Virus record (IMG/VR): IMGVR_UViG_3300042864_002105
Location: 1 to 39,358 of that record
Length of the DNA stretch: 39,358 bases
Source of the DNA: a virus
Reading direction: 5' to 3' (one strand)
Shown: positions 32,329-39,358 of the stretch, in pieces
Position numbering within the stretch: position 1 is the stretch's first letter
Layout of the letters: every line of letters begins with the position of its first letter
Position numbers and translations under genes: made by a program
The notes under the pieces: generated by a model
The model's input: the letters and a program-made list of their open reading frames with translations, nothing else
Databases searched by the model: none
What the model was told of the DNA's origin: nothing

Positions 32329-32916
32329 TCATTTGACCTTGTAATTGTTGTAGTCAGACGATTTCGGCTCTTCATTTTTGAAGAAATATTTTTCTTTCTT
32401 ATTTCCATAAGTTATTATTTTTGTGAAGGAATCAGGCACAGTTGCCCCTGTAGATAATACTTTTGAATTTTTACTATAATTCATCCTGATTTGAACTGAG
32501 ACTGTGTTAGTTTTTGCTATTTCTCTCTCGTGAGCTTCAAGAAGTCTCCATGTACCCCGATTTAGTTTCTCATGTTGGAGTGTGCAATTAAGATAGGAGA
32601 AACTTTGTTTTAGATTTTCTTTGTTGCAGTTAAAGTCAGCAGCTGGTGCCAAATGACCTTTGTCGTACACATTATTTTCGTAGTCTTCATTTGTCGAGGT
32701 GACAATTCCTTTAACAGGATAAAAATCAAGACCTTTGCGAGATATTGTACCATCAGTACATAATACCTTATATTCAACCCATTTTGGTTGTTGCAACTTT
32801 TCAGAATATACTACATCAAATATAGGTGTCGTTACAAAAACAGAATCCCTAAGTTGTGCGAGTGATAATAAAGGTAAAAAAAATAAAATAAATAAAACGT
32901 AACGCATTATAAACAC
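32329..32916 (-). CDS. Secreted NUC1-type DNA/RNA nuclease (195 aa)
   Basis: Signal peptide ending LLSLAQ; the start may be the first Met or the fourth residue. DKGHLAPAADF (85-95) is the DRGH-type catalytic motif with Lys replacing Arg, and Asn119 in EKLNRGTWRLLE is the metal-binding Asn of the beta-beta-alpha-metal non-specific endonuclease family. Export suggests degradation of extracellular DNA or biofilm. TATTTATA lies 8 bases upstream of the first ATG. Confidence 0.75.
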   Translation of the reverse strand: MFIMRYVLFILFFLPLLSLAQLRDSVFVTTPIFDVVYSEKLQQPKWVEYKVLCTDGTISRKGLDFYPVKGIVTSTNEDYENNVYDKGHLAPAADFNCNKENLKQSFSYLNCTLQHEKLNRGTWRLLEAHEREIAKTNTVSVQIRMNYSKNSKVLSTGATVPDSFTKIITYGNKKEKYFFKNEEPKSSDYNNYKVK

Positions 32917-32931
32917 ATTTGTTTATAAATA

Positions 32932-33285
32932 CTACTTAGTTGGTTTAACAAACCTCTGTACTGAGTAATTTCTGCCGTCAGAATATACTATTTTGTCTAC
33001 ATAAAATTCATATAAAATGGTTCTTCCCTCATCATAGATAAAAAGCTCGCCATATACTTTAGTTCCTTCTGAATTTACAAAATTGTAATTTCCTTCTTTA
33101 ATCTTTTCGTTCTTATCAATTTTTAAACAGAAAAAATCTCCGATAAAATATCTCTCATCGTGAGTAGAATTGAAGACGCTAACTAAATTACTTTTTCTCC
33201 ATGATTTAACAATTCCGTAAACCCCGTCTTGGGAAAATGTAACAAATGGAATAAGTAAAAATAATAATAGAATAATTTTTTTCAT
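32932..33285 (-). CDS. Small secreted protein (117 aa)
   Basis: Signal peptide MKKIILLLFLLIPFVTFSQ, then a beta-rich mature part (GVYGIVKSWRKSNLVSVFNS...). No domain recognised. Confidence 0.65.
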   Translation of the reverse strand: MKKIILLLFLLIPFVTFSQDGVYGIVKSWRKSNLVSVFNSTHDERYFIGDFFCLKIDKNEKIKEGNYNFVNSEGTKVYGELFIYDEGRTILYEFYVDKIVYSDGRNYSVQRFVKPTK

Positions 33286-33288
33286 TTT

Positions 33289-33465
33289 TCAGTCATTTAA
33301 AGATGACTTGAGAATAGAAAAATAATTGCCAAGATATTCCCCATGAATTTCTGTTTGGGTTTCGTGTGTTTTTTTAAAATCTGATAATACCATACTCATC
33401 TCATCCCAATTTTTTTCTGAAACTGGTCTGAACTTAACTCTCTTTTTTGTCGTCGTAGAAATCAT
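33289..33465 (-). CDS. Small hypothetical protein (58 aa)
   Basis: MISTTTKKRVKFRPVSEKNW...; basic head, helical tail. Overlaps the end of the upstream gene by 32 bases in another frame and stops 3 bases before the next start; the dense packing supports it. Confidence 0.5.
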   Translation of the reverse strand: MISTTTKKRVKFRPVSEKNWDEMSMVLSDFKKTHETQTEIHGEYLGNYFSILKSSLND

Positions 33466-33637
33466 TTAAGAAGATAATATTTTTGCTTTCTTTGTCTACT
33501 ACACAAGTTGTTATTGGACTATCAATCCTATACATATAAATATCTTCTTTTACCGTTTCACCACCATTCATTACCTGAAAATTATTAAAATCTTCAGGTA
33601 ATGAATTAATCCATTCTTTGAGTTCTAAGAAAGTCAT
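33434..33637 (-). CDS. Small hypothetical protein (67 aa)
   Basis: MTFLELKEWINSLPEDFNNF...; resembles the small proteins of phages that start with a (L/V)-x-E-W-I-N-x-L-P helix. The start overlaps the upstream stop (TAATG). No function known. Confidence 0.6.
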   Translation of the reverse strand: MTFLELKEWINSLPEDFNNFQVMNGGETVKEDIYMYRIDSPITTCVVDKESKNIIFLNDFYDDKKES

Positions 33638-34161
33638 TAATTTAAATAATAAGTTATACCTTTACTCCAGTAATCCCCAAACTCTTTATAAGAACTTAGT
33701 TCAACTTCATTATACATAAGGTCTGTGATAATCTCAACTCTCTCTCCAATTTCTGTTACAATTGGGACCAAAAGAGCCGGGTCAAAATCTTTTTCAAGTT
33801 CAATTTCATAGAAATAAAACTGACCTTTAATGTAGTCTTCAACTATTAAAACTTGGTCGGTTTCAAACTTAAATTCCATTTGAGCATCATCAAACTCGTG
33901 ATTATTGGGTGATTCCCAAATCATATTTTCATTCTCATCATATACCGTGATGTAATAATTTTCAGGGTGATTATAGGGACCGATAAAAATATCATCGGAG
34001 TCTGTTACAAAATCAATTCCCAAAATTTCGGCAATTTCTGTTGATTCAAGTTTATCCTCTTCAACCCTTCCTTCAATTAATCTAACTCTTTTGTCAGTAT
34101 TAACTCTGTGGATATAGCATTCGGCTCCTCTTCCACCTACAATAATCTTATACTTCTTCAT
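33637..34161 (-). CDS. Hypothetical acidic protein (174 aa)
   Basis: MKKYKIIVGGRGAECYIHRV...; beta-rich first half, acidic throughout, no recognised domain. ATGA overlap with the upstream 72-aa gene. Confidence 0.6.
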   Translation of the reverse strand: MKKYKIIVGGRGAECYIHRVNTDKRVRLIEGRVEEDKLESTEIAEILGIDFVTDSDDIFIGPYNHPENYYITVYDENENMIWESPNNHEFDDAQMEFKFETDQVLIVEDYIKGQFYFYEIELEKDFDPALLVPIVTEIGERVEIITDLMYNEVELSSYKEFGDYWSKGITYYLN

Positions 34162-34376
34162 TTAATAATTCGCATGTTGGTTGCGCAAATCGGGAGACGC
34201 AGTACTGGAATAGCTGAATAACCTGATGGAGCGGTATCACTATCGACACGCTGCATAACTTCATAATATCCGTCAAGTGGTTTTACTGTTGTGATGTTTT
34301 CCAAGTTATAAAGGACAACTCCTCCTTCATTAACTTCGATTGTTTTTTCTGTTGTGTTAAAAATTAGTGTTTGCAT
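34158..34376 (-). CDS. Small hypothetical protein (72 aa)
   Basis: MQTLIFNTTEKTIEVNEGGV...; beta-rich, no known family. First gene after the promoter at 34392-34423, with a 15-base leader; heads an operon of overlapping genes to about 32932. Confidence 0.6.
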   Translation of the reverse strand: MQTLIFNTTEKTIEVNEGGVVLYNLENITTVKPLDGYYEVMQRVDSDTAPSGYSAIPVLRLPICATNMRIIK

Positions 34377-34391
34377 TAAAATGTATTTTTA

Positions 34392-34423
34392 CAAATATAT
34401 ATCAGGGAATTAGTATTGTCAAA
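34392..34423 (-). promoter_or_regulatory. Bacteroidota-type promoter
   Basis: On the minus strand TTTG (34423-34420), 20 bases, TATATTTG (34399-34392). Precedes the 34376 gene. Confidence 0.75.
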
Positions 34424-34428
34424 TGTTT

Positions 34429-35001
34429 TTACCTAACAACAGTAACGTGTCCAAAAATTATTTCAGGTTCATTGTCAATTCCTTTCCAAGTAACTTTGTA
34501 TTCATAAACATCATTTTGAACATAATAGTCACCACCTCTAAAATTTCCAATCCATTGTCCTTTGGGGTCAACCGATTTAAATACAAGCTCACCCCATCTA
34601 TCGAATACAAGAACCTCAATACTTTCCCATCCCATTCCTTGAGGAAACCAAGTATCATTAAACCCATCAGCATTTGGAGTAAATGCGTTTGGAATATAGA
34701 TTGAGGAGCATTCACCTATATGGACTTTAAATTCCATTGGCTCTGACCTACAATCCCCACTTTTACCGTAAACTTTTATGATATGAACACCAGGTGAATA
34801 GGTTTCCCAATTAACCGTTAAAGTTTGTCCAAAATGGTAAACACCATCAACATACCAATAAAATGTTGTATTTGGTGTGTCAGACTGTATTGAATAGGTA
34901 TATTCTTTTTTGGACTCCTCTTCACAAATGTCTATTTCTTGTTGCTGTCCAAGCATAATCATAACTAAAAACAACAACAGAATTGTTTTTATGTTTTTCA
35001 T
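34429..35001 (-). CDS. Secreted protein with a gliding-motility/T9SS type B C-terminal domain (190 aa)
   Basis: N-terminal signal segment (MKNIKTILLLFLVMIMLGQQ), an Ig/PKD-like domain (FYWYVDGVYHFGQTLTVNWE) and then a complete CHU_C-type C-terminal domain: IPNAFTPNADGFNDTW, VFDRWGELVF, WIGNFRGGDY, YEYKVTWKG. In Flavobacteria this domain sends proteins out through the type IX secretion system. In a phage it implies use of the host T9SS or a fibre of host origin. Two bases separate it from the next gene. Confidence 0.85.
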   Translation of the reverse strand: MKNIKTILLLFLVMIMLGQQQEIDICEEESKKEYTYSIQSDTPNTTFYWYVDGVYHFGQTLTVNWETYSPGVHIIKVYGKSGDCRSEPMEFKVHIGECSSIYIPNAFTPNADGFNDTWFPQGMGWESIEVLVFDRWGELVFKSVDPKGQWIGNFRGGDYYVQNDVYEYKVTWKGIDNEPEIIFGHVTVVR

Positions 35002-35003
35002 TC

Positions 35004-35561
35004 TTAGTCATGGGAAATATTGTCTAAAACAGGAATTGGGTAGACGGTCATATCAGCTGTCGCAGTAAATGTACATCCCGCCTCAGTTATGGTGTAAGTC
35101 ACCGTTTCTGTTCCTGCCGTTTGTGGGCAATATTGACCATTAACAATGTTTGGTCCTGAGAATACACCACCAGCTGGTGTTGCAACCAAATCTTCGCAAG
35201 GGTCACCTTCACAAAATACAAGTGGAGTAACCACAGGGTTGATTTCAAGAATAAACACATTCATTGTGATTGGAGGTCCGTCACAACCAGCGGGTGTTGT
35301 CGCATAAACACTAACCGCATCTACAATAGGACCACCAGCAGGAGCCGCCGACCAATCAACAGTTATTTCATTTGTTCCTTGTCCTGATGTTAAAACGCCA
35401 GGAGCTGAAACTGACCACACATAAGTGTAGTTTGGGGTATTTGCTACCTGATAAGTTGCAAAAGGGTCATTTATACAAACTGTATCAGGATTGATTGTTG
35501 TAAATTGAGCAAAAAGTGTTATGGGCAGAACCACCAATAACAGCAGAATAAGTTTTTTCAT
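35004..35561 (-). CDS. Secreted Ig-like protein ending in ISHD (185 aa)
   Basis: Signal peptide MKKLILLLLVVLPITLFAQ, two Ig/PKD-like domains (YTYVWSVSAPGVLTSGQGTN; GTETVTYTITEAGCTFTATA), Pro- and Gly-rich. It stops at DNISHD, just where such sequences in Bacteroidota adhesins normally continue into another domain. Lies in a tight row with the T9SS type B gene. Confidence 0.75.
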   Translation of the reverse strand: MKKLILLLLVVLPITLFAQFTTINPDTVCINDPFATYQVANTPNYTYVWSVSAPGVLTSGQGTNEITVDWSAAPAGGPIVDAVSVYATTPAGCDGPPITMNVFILEINPVVTPLVFCEGDPCEDLVATPAGGVFSGPNIVNGQYCPQTAGTETVTYTITEAGCTFTATADMTVYPIPVLDNISHD

Positions 35562-35608
35562 GTTTAAAGTAGTTAGAGTTTATTCTACTATAAATATCTT
35601 GAAAAAGA

Positions 35609-36757
35609 CTAATCGTGACTTATAATACCAGGAATTATTGGGATTTCATAGACTTCAACTTCACAATTTGCGATATCTGTACAGTTTGTACCCACAACAT
35701 GTGCAGTCATTGTTACATTATAAACACCGGAAGAAATATAGGTATGTGATGGAGAATATAAATTTGAAGTTTGCCCGTCATCAAAGTCCCATAAATATGT
35801 GGTTTCATAACCCTGAATTGGTGGTGTTAAATTTATGAAATTATTAACATTTGGGAAACATATATCTTCGCATTGAATACTCGATAACAACGGTATTGGG
35901 TTAAGAACTATTTGAAGGTCTAAAACACATCCTGTTACTGTGGTTACGGTTAATGTTAAATTGGTATAAACATTTGATGGTATAGTTATTACTCTTTCGG
36001 TGTCTCCTGTCGGACTCCAAGAATATGTTGCGAAACCTTCAGGTCCCTCAATTAATGTTGAGTCACTCGCTTGACAGTAATAAACTTTCGTTTCAATCGG
36101 ACCACAAGATATGGCATCGATGTAAGCATAACCATAGTGAGCTCCCAAATCACAATCACCTGTTTCAAATTCCAAAGTAACACTCTGACCTATATAACCT
36201 GATAAGTCCAAAGAAATTACTCTCCAATCACTATAAGCAACAGGAGTTGGGTTACCAGGTATTGTACAATAATTAAACCCTGGTAGGTTCGGCCCTGCTG
36301 TTACAACATATTCCGTACAAGGTATAACAGTACCATTGGCAAGTCGTACCCTTGATTGAAACCTTGGTTGGTCACCATCACTATGTCCTGGGTCTTGTAA
36401 TACAACCGCATAAGCGTATTGTATCAAAGTGGTCGCAGGACTTACTGTAAATGTATAATATAAACCTTCGGCCCTTGCGTTGTTTTGGTTGTTACCTAAT
36501 CTTGCCGAAAAGTTACCTTCATAAACCGTATTTAATCCACCACAAGTATTGGGGTCAAGTCCCGCGCTTACAATTGTTTGTCTGCCGGGGAATATTCCTG
36601 GAAGTGGTAAGTTAATCGGACAACAAGTTCCTCTTCTTCCCGTCCAATTTGTAAAGGTACCAAATTCAAAATTAGCATTTGGACATTGGGCAATGGAAAT
36701 TAACCCACATAATGTGAGTATTATTAAGACAATAATATTCTTAAATCTCTGAGCCAA
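35609..36757 (-). CDS. Secreted PKD-domain protein ending in ISHD (382 aa)
   Basis: Signal segment MAQRFKNIIVLIILTLCGLI; residues about 25-220 form a beta-sandwich with CPNANFEFGTFTNWTGR and an EFETGDCDLGAHYGYAYIDA strand typical of Bacteroidota carbohydrate or adhesin modules; then Ig-like and PKD (YLWDFDDGQTSNLYSPSHTY). Ends GIISHD, the same last four residues as the neighbour. Its start overlaps the thioesterase end by 17 bases. Confidence 0.75.
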   Translation of the reverse strand: MAQRFKNIIVLIILTLCGLISIAQCPNANFEFGTFTNWTGRRGTCCPINLPLPGIFPGRQTIVSAGLDPNTCGGLNTVYEGNFSARLGNNQNNARAEGLYYTFTVSPATTLIQYAYAVVLQDPGHSDGDQPRFQSRVRLANGTVIPCTEYVVTAGPNLPGFNYCTIPGNPTPVAYSDWRVISLDLSGYIGQSVTLEFETGDCDLGAHYGYAYIDAISCGPIETKVYYCQASDSTLIEGPEGFATYSWSPTGDTERVITIPSNVYTNLTLTVTTVTGCVLDLQIVLNPIPLLSSIQCEDICFPNVNNFINLTPPIQGYETTYLWDFDDGQTSNLYSPSHTYISSGVYNVTMTAHVVGTNCTDIANCEVEVYEIPIIPGIISHD

Positions 36758-37193
36758 TTCTAAATTTTTCTTCAGGGGTTAGGAGACCCTTTCCAAATTT
36801 TTCTTTTCTATCCCAGTATCTTTCTTTAACATGATGATGAATCGGTCTGGGTTTCCCGTCCTCATCAATTCTAACAAAAACAATTTTTGTTTGAGTTACA
36901 ATGTCTTGCTCACCTGTATAAACATTGTGTTTTCTAACTTCGATATAAAGTGTGACAGAGGTGTTACCGAATGAAACAACTTCACCATAGACTTTTAAAA
37001 TGTTTCCAACCTTCACCGCTCGTTTAAATAACAACTCGTCAATTTTAAGTGTTACAATCTTTTGGGTGTCGCATATTTGTGAGGCGTATGAAGCCGCGGC
37101 ATCATCAATAAGTCCGAGTATTAAACCTCCGAACATATTTCCGTGAACACCCTCGTCACCTTTCTTGCAAATGTATGTTGTTATTAATTCCAT
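36741..37193 (-). CDS. Hotdog-fold acyl-CoA thioesterase (150 aa)
   Basis: HGNMFGGLILGLIDDAAASY is the hotdog helix with its Asp, and VTLKIDELLFKRAVKVGNIL the following strands, as in YciA/acyl-CoA thioesterases. Length is normal for a single-domain enzyme. The C-terminal tail (KERYWDRKEKFGKGLLTPEE) is extra. Hydrolyses an acyl-CoA; probably a host-derived metabolic gene. Confidence 0.75.
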   Translation of the reverse strand: MELITTYICKKGDEGVHGNMFGGLILGLIDDAAASYASQICDTQKIVTLKIDELLFKRAVKVGNILKVYGEVVSFGNTSVTLYIEVRKHNVYTGEQDIVTQTKIVFVRIDEDGKPRPIHHHVKERYWDRKEKFGKGLLTPEEKFRIGSEI

Positions 37194-37194
37194 T

Positions 37195-37395
37195 TTAGTT
37201 ATTAAACTGACCGATGTTCATCAGATAATTTATATAATCTCTTTTGGATGCGAGTTTTTGAAGGCTCTGATTAACTTGAATGATGTAATCATCCGTGTTC
37301 ATTCTTCCTTTTCTAAATCTTTCCGTAATTAATTCAATTCTTTTAATTGACTCTTGTTTGTCAACATAACTAACAGTTCCAGTATTATTTTCCAT
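37195..37395 (-). CDS. Small helical protein (66 aa)
   Basis: The start is MENNTGTVSYVDKQESIKRI, avoiding a 41-base overlap with the upstream gene that the longer frame would need. Helical, charged, unknown. Confidence 0.5.
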   Translation of the reverse strand: MENNTGTVSYVDKQESIKRIELITERFRKGRMNTDDYIIQVNQSLQKLASKRDYINYLMNIGQFNN

Positions 37396-37399
37396 TGTA

Positions 37400-37747
37400 T
37401 TACTTATTTTCATCATTAAATTCTTCATCGTCAAGTCCATCCATTAATGTATTATCCCAATCTTCAATATCATCTGTATGTTCATATGCCCCATCTGGTC
37501 CAATCTGAAAATCATCTGATACATAAGGTTCAATATTTTCTTCGGCACATTCCTCTGCCATTTTCATCGCATAGTCTTTTTTTCTTGCGAATGGTTTCTC
37601 GGGACATAGTTCTTCTTTTCCTCTATAAACCGCCCACCACCATTGTTGCTCCTCCATCTTTTCAACTCGGAGCCTCATATCACGATACTTGGCAACATAA
37701 TCGTCCTCGTCAATTTGTTCCCACTTATGTTTTAAATCTTCCATCAT
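37400..37747 (-). CDS. Very acidic small protein (115 aa)
   Basis: MMEDLKHKWEQIDEDDYVAK...; strongly acidic C-terminus (DDIEDWDNTLMDGLDDEEFN). Such charge suggests a DNA mimic or a partner-binding protein, but there is no direct evidence. Confidence 0.6.
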   Translation of the reverse strand: MMEDLKHKWEQIDEDDYVAKYRDMRLRVEKMEEQQWWWAVYRGKEELCPEKPFARKKDYAMKMAEECAEENIEPYVSDDFQIGPDGAYEHTDDIEDWDNTLMDGLDDEEFNDENK

Positions 37748-37750
37748 ATA

Positions 37751-37969
37751 TTATTCGTAACTTTCTATTTTTTTAATTTCTACTACTATTTTCTCACCAT
37801 CAACAAACAAAGGAATACTAATTAAATCATCAATTGGGTGATACATTTTAGGAAATTGTTTAATTTCATATTCTCGTTTTATTTCTGGAGAACCTCCAAT
37901 TGTTTCCCACATTTGAAGTCCTTCTTGAATCTTTGTTGCAATTCTTTCTACTTGTTTTGATTTATTCAT
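37751..37969 (-). CDS. Small hypothetical protein ending IESYE (72 aa)
   Basis: MNKSKQVERIATKIQEGLQM...; shares its last five residues and the DNA around its stop with the next upstream gene (37962-38351). Confidence 0.55.
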   Translation of the reverse strand: MNKSKQVERIATKIQEGLQMWETIGGSPEIKREYEIKQFPKMYHPIDDLISIPLFVDGEKIVVEIKKIESYE

Positions 37970-38351
37970 AACTTTCTATTGTTTTATCGTTGTATGTTAT
38001 TGTGATTAGTTTGGTTGGGATATTTGCGTCATCCATAACTTTATTATGACCATCAGGATAGTGTAACATTTTACTTTGTGCTTCTAATTTCTTTCTTAAT
38101 TCTAAATTTTTGTAAGCAATTCTAAACCTTTCATCGTGACTCAACTCTCGTTCTTCAATCTTTAATCCCCACTTTTCAGAGAACTCTGTATCGGTTTTAC
38201 ATTTGTTGATGAATTCTTCTTGTGATAATTTCAAATCCGGTGAATATTCAGAGTCATTTAGTTTTTTGTGTCCAAAAGCTTCTCCTTTATAGTATTTGTT
38301 CTCATATGATTTATAAGCATTACCTACTAGTTCTTGTTGTTCTTTACTCAT
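37962..38351 (-). CDS. Hypothetical protein ending IESYE (129 aa)
   Basis: MSKEQQELVGNAYKSYENKY...; helical, basic, no family. Overlaps the next start by 8 bases. A short direct repeat (ATAACTTTCTATT / GTAACTTTCTATT) lies at the ends of this gene and its neighbour. Confidence 0.55.
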   Translation of the reverse strand: MSKEQQELVGNAYKSYENKYYKGEAFGHKKLNDSEYSPDLKLSQEEFINKCKTDTEFSEKWGLKIEERELSHDERFRIAYKNLELRKKLEAQSKMLHYPDGHNKVMDDANIPTKLITITYNDKTIESYE

Positions 38352-38354
38352 AAC

Positions 38355-38813
38355 TTATATTTTTTTCCACTTATTATCTGAATCCAATTCAAATGTTCCA
38401 ATGTGGTTTTCTTTCCACTCGGTTGGTTTGATTAATGATAAGAAATATTCTCCACTTTTTCTACGATACAAATAATATTCTTGTCCAATAATTGGTTGAA
38501 AATTATATGTTGCATTATACACAATACTATTCCACTCAAATTCCTGAAGTAGTTTTTCATATTGTTCTTTTATCTCCTCGTATTTTCTGTTGAAGTAATG
38601 ATTGGTTTTTAAAATCTTTTCATTCTTCCAAGTTGATACATTGTCAGGTGTTATGACTGGTGCTCCAATGTTTGTCGCATATGGAAGAAGGTGAGCATAA
38701 TAACCACGCTCTTCACTCCATACAACATTGTCGGGATATTTCTTTTTTGGTTGTTCGTAACTCATTACACTTGGTAGGTCAGAATAATTACACCACAGGT
38801 CATTTTCCATCAT
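38355..38813 (-). CDS. Hypothetical protein (152 aa)
   Basis: MMENDLWCNYSDLPSVMSYE...; Tyr/Trp-rich with a C-terminal beta part (GEYFLSLIKPTEWKENHIGT). Lies between thyA and the small genes; function unknown. Confidence 0.6.
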   Translation of the reverse strand: MMENDLWCNYSDLPSVMSYEQPKKKYPDNVVWSEERGYYAHLLPYATNIGAPVITPDNVSTWKNEKILKTNHYFNRKYEEIKEQYEKLLQEFEWNSIVYNATYNFQPIIGQEYYLYRRKSGEYFLSLIKPTEWKENHIGTFELDSDNKWKKI

Positions 38814-38819
38814 AGTGGA

Positions 38820-39358
38820 TTAATTGGATAACGGCATTTTAATTGTTGGGTGGCTTTGGTAATTCTCCAAAATAATATCATCCAAAGTATATTCCGAAAT
38901 ATCATTAACAACTCTGTCAGATATCTTTACTGTTGGTAGTGGATATGGTTCTCTCGTTAATTGTTCTTTAACACCATCAATTTGATTGAGGTATATATGA
39001 CAATCACCTAAACTACAAATAACCTCATCAGGAACCATGTTGACTTGTTTTGCCAACATCATAAGTAACAAAGAATATGAGCTGACGTTATACGGCCAGC
39101 CAAGTGCCGAATCGACACTGCGTTGGACCCACATCAAAGAGATTGCTCTGGTTGGAATATTTAATTTTTCACATTGTTCTATCCAACCTTCTTCACTTTG
39201 GTTTCCTAAAAATGTATTCAATATTGGTAATACTTTTTTAGCAATAACTTTTCTTTCCTCTAAACTCAACTCTCTTGTATAAACTTGAAATCCATAATGA
39301 CAAGGTGGAAGTACCATACTACCACTTTCAACATCCGACACATTCCAGGCCGAAACAA
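38820..39358 (-). CDS. thyA: Thymidylate synthase, N-terminus off the window
   Basis: The frame is open to the window edge (reads VSAWNVSDVESGSMVLPPCH), so the ATG is outside. LPPCHYGFQ holds the catalytic Cys; QRSVDSALGWPYNVSSYSLL is the phosphate/dUMP loop with the conserved Asn; GDCHIYLNQIDGVKEQLTRE is the usual C-terminal block. It makes dTMP from dUMP with methylene-tetrahydrofolate and is common in large lytic phages. The final residues (KMPLSN) replace the usual C-terminal Ala-Val type end. Confidence 0.9.
   Translation of the reverse strand, partial: VSAWNVSDVESGSMVLPPCHYGFQVYTRELSLEERKVIAKKVLPILNTFLGNQSEEGWIEQCEKLNIPTRAISLMWVQRSVDSALGWPYNVSSYSLLLMMLAKQVNMVPDEVICSLGDCHIYLNQIDGVKEQLTREPYPLPTVKISDRVVNDISEYTLDDIILENYQSHPTIKMPLSN

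Noticed and set aside
36741-37193. MELITT start of the thioesterase as a capsid tag like T4 Alt (MELITE)
   Set aside because: The required Glu is Thr here and the sequence is the normal first strand of a hotdog enzyme.
438-39358. Stop-codon reassignment
   Set aside because: TAA, TAG and TGA all occur as natural gene ends, with overlaps that depend on TGA; no recognised gene contains an in-frame stop.

Overview
This window looks like an accessory or late-gene part of a large, AT-rich phage genome whose host is a member of the Bacteroidota (Flavobacteria-like). The phage reading rests on tightly packed small genes with ATGA and TAATG overlaps, a tRNA/tRNA-like cluster, thymidylate synthase, a YkuD-like candidate lysin, a huge repetitive fibre/adhesin and long runs of small unknown genes. 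The host reading rests on at least eight copies of the Bacteroidota sigma promoter (TTTG, 18-20 bases, TAnnTTTG), signal peptides ending in x-A/S-Q, a gliding-motility/T9SS type B C-terminal domain and a type II glutamine synthetase. Terminase, portal, capsid and prohead protease genes are not in the window, so the phage identity is an inference. Standard stop codons are all used.

Layout. 1-4450: small minus-strand genes, several opening with an ITESQ/LTESQ tag, a lipoprotein, and a plus-strand cassette of three overlapping genes ending in an HExxH metallopeptidase. 4500-5155: a gene-free stretch full of nested hairpins, next to a GIY-YIG nuclease fused to an HTH domain. 5848-10838: a tandem array of diverged paralogues starting MKYLITESQ, interrupted by a metallophosphoesterase and a glycosyltransferase on the other strand. 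10842-12948: minus genes with a second tag type (ESIRKVLREE) and one ITESQ gene. 13206-15444: plus-strand genes including a CYTH enzyme and a papain-like putative cysteine peptidase, several with promoters placed so that the mRNA would be nearly leaderless. 15447-17246: an RNA locus behind a full host promoter, with structured pseudoknot-capable domains, four tRNA-like RNAs that have acceptor, T and mostly Leu-like D arms but no normal anticodon arm, and one normal tRNA-Ile(UAU). 17314-18860: secreted, membrane and tagged small proteins. 18894-21762: a tagged PD-(D/E)XK nuclease, glutamine synthetase and small genes. 21834-29330: a 2498-residue Thr/Pro-repeat and BspA-type (DUF285) surface protein. 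29345-37193: YkuD-like enzyme, subtilisin-like protease, secreted NUC1-type nuclease and three linked secreted proteins with PKD and T9SS type B features, then a hotdog thioesterase. 37195-39358: small genes and thyA running off the window.

How it fits together. The most interesting theme is that some 18 otherwise mostly unrelated small proteins carry one of three short N-terminal tags ending in [ILV]-x-E (ITE/LTE-SQ, VLRE-E, LLLE-E). This matches the layout of T4 internal-protein capsid-targeting sequences, which prohead protease gp21 removes after (I/L)-x-E. I infer that they are capsid-packaged, possibly injected, accessory proteins, one of them a nuclease. Many of these genes have a TATTTAT(A) element 4-6 bases before ATG, the same geometry as the host-type promoters elsewhere, which suggests a phage-specific late promoter making near-leaderless mRNAs. 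The second theme is RNA: two separate loci (4500-5155 and 15480-17170) hold extensive unassigned secondary structure.
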